Shown here: positions 59,442 through 64,000 of the stretch, in pieces | How the letters are laid out: each line of letters opens with the position of its first letter | Numbering within the stretch: position 1 is the first letter of the stretch | From: Botrytis cinerea B05.10 | Lineage: Eukaryota > Ascomycota > Leotiomycetes > Helotiales > Sclerotiniaceae | DNA: 64,000 nt | Assembly: GCF_000143535.2 (NCBI RefSeq) | Contig: NC_037310.1 | Location: 1,488,001 to 1,552,000 of the forward strand | Reading direction: 5' to 3' | Position numbers and translations under genes: made by a program | Notes under the pieces: generated by a model | What the model was told of the DNA's origin: nothing | The model's input: only the letters and a program-made list of their open reading frames with translations | Database searches by the model: none

Positions 59442-62400
59442 ATGAAAATCAATATTACCGCTAGACTTGCGTCCAGCGCGTTTCTGCTTGCGTTGGTCCC
59501 TGCAGCTCGAGCTCTGCCACAATGGCTTCAGCCACACCTTCGTAATGCCAATGCAGATGCGTTTGCCCCTCGGGATTATACAATCTATGAGAGAGCAGAG
59601 GGTATTCAAGATCGCTATACACCATATGGATATGGGCCTCAGCCTACATATACCATAAACCCAGTCACAAGCGCTGACCCCGAGGAAACTTCATCATCCA
59701 GTACTAAAATTGGTTAGTTCATCCATCTTCTTTCTCAATCTTGGTCAATCGCATGCTAATTGAACTAGGATCTGTAACGGTCTCTGTCTCTGGTTCTTCT
59801 GTCAGCGGTATACTTTTCACTGGTACTTCTCCTGTTAGTCTATCTACTGGCCCAGGATCGGTTGAGCCTTCTGTTGTTACTTCTTCCACTGTTGCATACT
59901 CTACAATCACCATTTCAGTTTCTGCTACAGAAGGTTCTTCCACGGATTCGGCTTCAGCTTCGACTTCGAACTATGATCCAGAAACGTCGGCTTCAGCAAC
60001 AGGGACCATATCGTCGGAAACTAATGGAATATCACCAACAATACCTGGAGCAACAGATACTACATCTTCAGATTTCAATGGAAGCCCACCAACAACATCT
60101 GGAGCACCAGGCACTACTACTCCTTCAGAGTCTAATGGTAGTTCGCCAATAACATCGGCAGGTACATATGAACCATCTGGTATCATTTCATCGGACTATT
60201 CCTCTACCACTCCAAGTACAACCACTACTAATCATTGCAATCATGACAACTGTCTCCGTGAATTCATTCGGTCTTCTTCCATTGTTGGCCCGTTTTGTGC
60301 TACATATACTTTGTCAGAAAATACTGCCACTGCAGATCTTCCAACATATGTTTCACAATGCCATGATTCACCTTCAAGGATCTCATCTGCATGTTCGTGT
60401 TTGAATACTGGTGCCGCAACTACTCCAGGAAACGTCGGTAGCAGTACATCTTCGGCCCAGGCAGGGCCGGAAAGCACACCCCCAATAAGTGGTGCACCGA
60501 TTTCTTCTGGAGCGGAAAGTTCTTCGTATTCATCACCTGCCGGTCCAGAATCTTCTGCTAGCCAAAGTTCTTCTGTCACTAGTTCTGGAAGTTTAGGCTC
60601 TACGGTGACTGACACTCAGACCTACACCGTCACCCCTACCATCACTATACCTTCCGGAAGCCAGACGACTCAACCATCAGGAAGTGCATCAAGTAGCGAG
60701 TCAACAACCACTTCACCGGGAGCTGATACGACAACAACTCCAAGTGCAATAGGAAGTGAGACAACCGCTGCCCCATCTGGTGGCGAGACAACAACTTCTC
60801 CTTCTGCCGGTACAACTACATCTTCTGGAGATATAACCCCAAGTGAAAGCTCAAGTAATCCCAGCTATACTTCAGGAGCATCGGCCACCGAGCCTATATC
60901 TTCTGCGTCTGCAAGCTATACCAGCTCACCTTTCACGTCTGGAAATCCTTCGACTCCTGTCAGTCCAATTAGCTCATCAACATACGTTTCAGCTAGTTCG
61001 TCATCTGCAGGGCCATACACAAACACTTCAGCTTCAGCAACCGGTCCTGTAACTTCCGGAATCTCATCATTCAATCCATCTGGCAGTGTCTCGGCACCTG
61101 GAAGTTCAAATGGCGGTAGTGCTCCTTATACAAATTCGACATCGGAATCGTCTTCAACAACTACAATCGTTTCTTCAGGGACTGCACCATTCACTTACCC
61201 TTATCAGACTGGAAGTGGTCTTTCTAGTGGAAGTATCTCTGGCGGCATTTCAAGCTCGAGTGCATCGGCACCTTTGTACACAAATTCGACCGCTGTAGCC
61301 AGCCCAACTTATCTCGGTACTGCGCCATTATCTTCCGGCTCATCGGAAAGCGGAGTTTTGTCGACAGGAGCTTCATCATATACTCCTCTATACCCACTGA
61401 ACTCGACATCCACCTCAAGTGGAGTTGTTGGGCCCACAGGATCAGGTATATCGGGTGGTATTAGCTCTAGCTCGTCTGCCAGTGCTCCTTACCCAACGGG
61501 TAATAATGCTTCAACTACTGCTGGTCCAACTGGCACAGGATCTATGCCGACATCCTCTTTATTAGGAACTGGTACCTCGGGGTCTTCTGTCTCTGGTATC
61601 ATTAGCTCCTCCGCTGGATCCGCTCCATACTATCCTTATGGAAATAGTACTTCATGCACAAATGGCCCAACTGGATCCGGAGCAGGAACAGGTAGTCCAA
61701 GCTCTGTGTCAGGAGGTGTCCAATCAAGTACTGGTTTTTCAAGCTCAGGGAGCTACCCATCTTCTTCTAATGTGTCAGGTGGAATCAGTTCGTCGCTTCC
61801 ATCCTCTGCTCCATATCCAATCTCCAACAGTACATCAACGGCGGGACCAACCAATCCAGGTACCTCGGTATCTAATGGTTTCACTTCTGTTACTTCTGCA
61901 CCACTTGGCACTGTAAGCTCACCATCATCAAGCGTCTCAGGTGGTATTAGTTCTTCACCAGCATCTTCCCAACCATACCAACCTTATCCCTATGGAAATT
62001 ATACCCTTCCACCACTAGGGACAGGCACAGGAGGTGCAGCTACATCCACACCTTTCGGGTCCGGAAGTCCACCATCAAGCACCGGTACAGCACCTCTAGG
62101 GACAGGGAGCTCAAGCACTGATTCCGGATCATCTTCATCAGTTCCATACCCAACTCCTTCGAATGGAACTTTGACTAGTGGACCAACTGGGCCATTGGGA
62201 ACCTCACCAATATCCAGCAGTGATTCTGGTCAATCTTCATCGGCTCCATACCCAACTTCAGGAAACAGCACATTGACTAGTGGACCAACTGGAACTACAT
62301 CTGTCTTGAGAACTGGTACAGCGCCTTTGGGAACAGGAAGTTCGAATACTGATTCTGGCTCGTCATCATCAGTTCCATATCCAGCCTCTTCAAACGGAAC

Positions 62401-63027
62401 CCTAACTACTGGACCAATTGGACCATCAGGAACTTTACCAGTCTCAAGCTCATATCAATCATCTGTCTCTGGTAGCCCTACCAGTATTGGTAATGCAACT
62501 TCAGTGAATCCAACCTCATCTGCCAGTACTTACGATCCTGATGGATCTACTTCCAGTCAAGGATCCGTAGGAACCTCGTTGTCATCGTATTCGGCAACAG
62601 GTTCATTTAATACCAGCACTGGAGCTTCCCCTACTACATCCTCGTCCTCAGGTAAACTAAAATAAATGAAAACCTAAATGTTTTGAAGTTTTGCTAACAT
62701 TATTTTCAAGGTGGCTCTGGTACGTCGATCACGTCGGCAACTTTGACACCATCCACATTTGCAACATCGGTTTCGACTGGGACATATGCTGGCACCAATT
62801 CTTCTTCCATCGTCTCGTCTGTGTTGACTTCTGACTTTGGTTCCTCAATCTCATCCACGGATTCTTCAAGTGCTGCACCTTCTACAAATTCTCCCACTCC
62901 GACCACTTCGTATTCTCCACCACCAACTTATGCTCCGCCACCTCCACCAAATTATTATGGCTGGGGATCATGGGGCAGAAAGCATCAGAATAGGGATTCT
63001 GGTAGTGTTCGTCGTTGGTTCTGGTAA
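59442..63027 (+). CDS. Large secreted Ser/Thr/Gly/Pro-rich protein, probable cell-wall or adhesin type
   Basis: Exons 59442..59712, 59769..62651 and 62711..63027, phase 1 introns; 1156 aa. The N-terminus (KINITARLASSAFLLALVPA) is a signal peptide, with likely cleavage after ARA. Most of the protein is Ser/Thr-rich and should be heavily O-glycosylated. One folded-looking island at residues ~246-305 has six or more Cys: HCNHDNCLREF, FCATYT, SQCHD and SACSCL, a pattern seen in many fungal extracellular Ser/Thr-rich proteins. Downstream, units with GGISSS..APYP..NST..GPTG recur, and a longer repeat (APLGTGSS..TDSGSSSSVPYP) occurs twice at nt 62091-62400. The C-terminus is unusual: a Pro-rich run (PPPTYAPPPPPNYYGWGSWG) then a basic, aromatic end, SGSVRRWFW, with no GPI-anchor hydrophobic tail. 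Function unknown; surface adhesion or wall structure is an inference. Confidence 0.85.
62085..62440 (+). repeat. Imperfect coding tandem repeat in secreted protein
   Basis: Two long copies beginning at LGTGSS with T/STDSGSSSSVPYP followed by SNGTLT[ST]GP[TI]GP, separated by a related unit (SSDSGQSSSAPYP..NSTLTSGPTG). Typical of wall proteins whose length varies among strains. Confidence 0.75.
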
Positions 63028-63852
63028 GAATCGAGTACAATACATCGAGCGTTAAGCTCAAACACAATTTTCGCTTCTAGACTTGCTTTCTTTTTGACAT
63101 TTTGATTGTATCTTCAATCGAAACACATGTTTTCTTTCGCTATCTTAATTTTCTTTCTTTATCACGAACTTTTTCTTCTATGTATGGACGAAGGAAGGCA
63201 AGATTCAAAATGACTATCATGTCAATTAATGCATATCAGCTTCATTTACTGTATGGTGCTTTTCTGACCCAAACAAAAATGAGCTATGAAAGAAGTCAGT
63301 TATTTGGCAAGGTTGTATGAAATAGCTACATAAAGATAAGAAATAACATATCAAGTCAAATTTCTCATTTCATTGATGTTTGGAATGTGAGATGTAGGTT
63401 CTGGTGAAGTAAAGTATGTATCATAAGTGAGCCATATTTTGTTTCATTGCATTTTCCATCGAAGCGCCGTGACCGCTGCACTCTGATAACGCATTGGGAA
63501 GAATGAAGACTTGGAAATGTGTGATGATCACGCATGCTACTTGTCCTGAGATAGTCAGAAGAATAGTCAAGAGGATAGTCAGGTACATTGGGCTCATTGG
63601 GTTGCATTTCATCGGGATGACCTCGGATCAGATAAATTTCAAAGTTAGTGGTCGAGATACAAAAGCACTAAATACCCCTCCGCACAAATGAAACAAATGA
63701 AAGGCTGCCTTCACCCCCACTTCTCTAATCAATCCTCGCAGAACGAACTACTCCGTAAATTGATTCTTAACTACTCGCACAAGTTCTCAACTAAGGGTCA
63801 AATATTTACCTAGGCAGAGGAAGTATATTCAAGGCCTTTAAATTTGAGCAAG
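63028..63852. other. Intergenic region, no gene seen
   Basis: 0.8 kb with the 3' flank of the secreted protein gene and the promoter of the last gene. No RNA gene or family-like frame. Confidence 0.45.
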
Positions 63853-64000
63853 ATGGCTGAAAATGAAGCATCAGCAAGACCTGGACGTCCCAGCTTAGGC
63901 AATAATGTGCGCAGTCGTTCTTACCTTCAAGAACATCAACAATATCGTCCTCCGCAACAAGATGGTCATCACGGTATAGATAGCATAGTCGAAGGTATTC
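63853..64000 (+). CDS. Unrecognised protein, N-terminus only (3' partial)
   Basis: Open frame from ATG at 63853 (in GCAAGATGG context) to the window edge, 49 codons with no stop. It begins MAENEASARPGRPSLGN and continues with a His/Gln-rich stretch (EHQQY, PPQQDGHHG). Too short to assign a family; polar and probably disordered here. The ATG context and position after an 825-bp gap support it, but a downstream intron or a chance frame cannot be excluded. Confidence 0.55.
   Translation, partial: MAENEASARPGRPSLGNNVRSRSYLQEHQQYRPPQQDGHHGIDSIVEGI

Noticed and set aside
59719..60615. Minus-strand frames within the secreted protein gene
   Set aside because: Antisense of Ser/Thr-rich repeats gives long frames by composition; the plus frame has signal peptide and Cys motif.

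Overview
The window is nuclear DNA of a filamentous ascomycete. Genes are split by short introns (about 50-130 nt) with GTRNGT donors and CTAAC/CTAAT-type branch sites. They encode fungal families such as MDM31, PNO1, Dal5-type and DHA2 permeases, a Kin4-like kinase and an EI24/RRT8 protein, and there is one intron-bearing tRNA-Glu. Gene style and protein sequences suggest Leotiomycetes, probably Sclerotiniaceae (Botrytis/Sclerotinia); that placement is recall, not proof. I rebuilt exon-intron structures by hand from reading frame, splice motifs and family homology; all joins given keep the frame.

Layout: 0-11 kb is housekeeping: a RING protein cut by the left edge, a CAMK/Kin4-like kinase (-), PNO1 (-) and MDM31 (+) sharing a 358-bp promoter. 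12.7-17.2 kb holds a TauD-type 2-oxoglutarate dioxygenase and a Dal5-family anion permease. 18-22.2 kb is a nine-exon AAA ATPase (-) with degenerate ATPase motifs, followed by tRNA-Glu(CTC) (-) and a C2H2 zinc-finger gene. 26-27.4 kb is an unrecognised protein of three exon-encoded repeats. 28.3-32.2 kb has two convergent folylpolyglutamate synthase paralogs, one intronless and one with five exons. 32.7-34.5 kb is a DHA2 drug transporter. 34.5-45.7 kb is a gene-poor, AT-rich tract holding a tandem pair of divergent homeodomain-like genes. 45.7-50.2 kb is a divergent sugar-transporter/arylsulfatase pair; 53.9 kb is PAPS reductase (MET16); 56-57.4 kb an EI24/RRT8-family membrane protein; 59.4-63 kb a large Ser/Thr/Gly/Pro-rich secreted protein; 63.85 kb the start of a further gene cut by the right edge.

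How genes may work together: the dioxygenase, Dal5-type permease, arylsulfatase, PAPS reductase and two FPGS genes all touch sulfur or methionine supply (release of sulfur from sulfonates and sulfate esters, sulfate reduction, folate for methionine synthesis). They are spread over 42 kb among unrelated genes, so this is a loose neighbourhood and not a proven cluster.

The most unusual items are the homeodomain-like pair, both lacking the normally invariant recognition-helix Asn while sharing an intron position and flanking motifs; the exon-duplication repeat protein; a 5-nt microexon in the sugar transporter; and the AAA protein with altered Walker B and sensor-1 residues.
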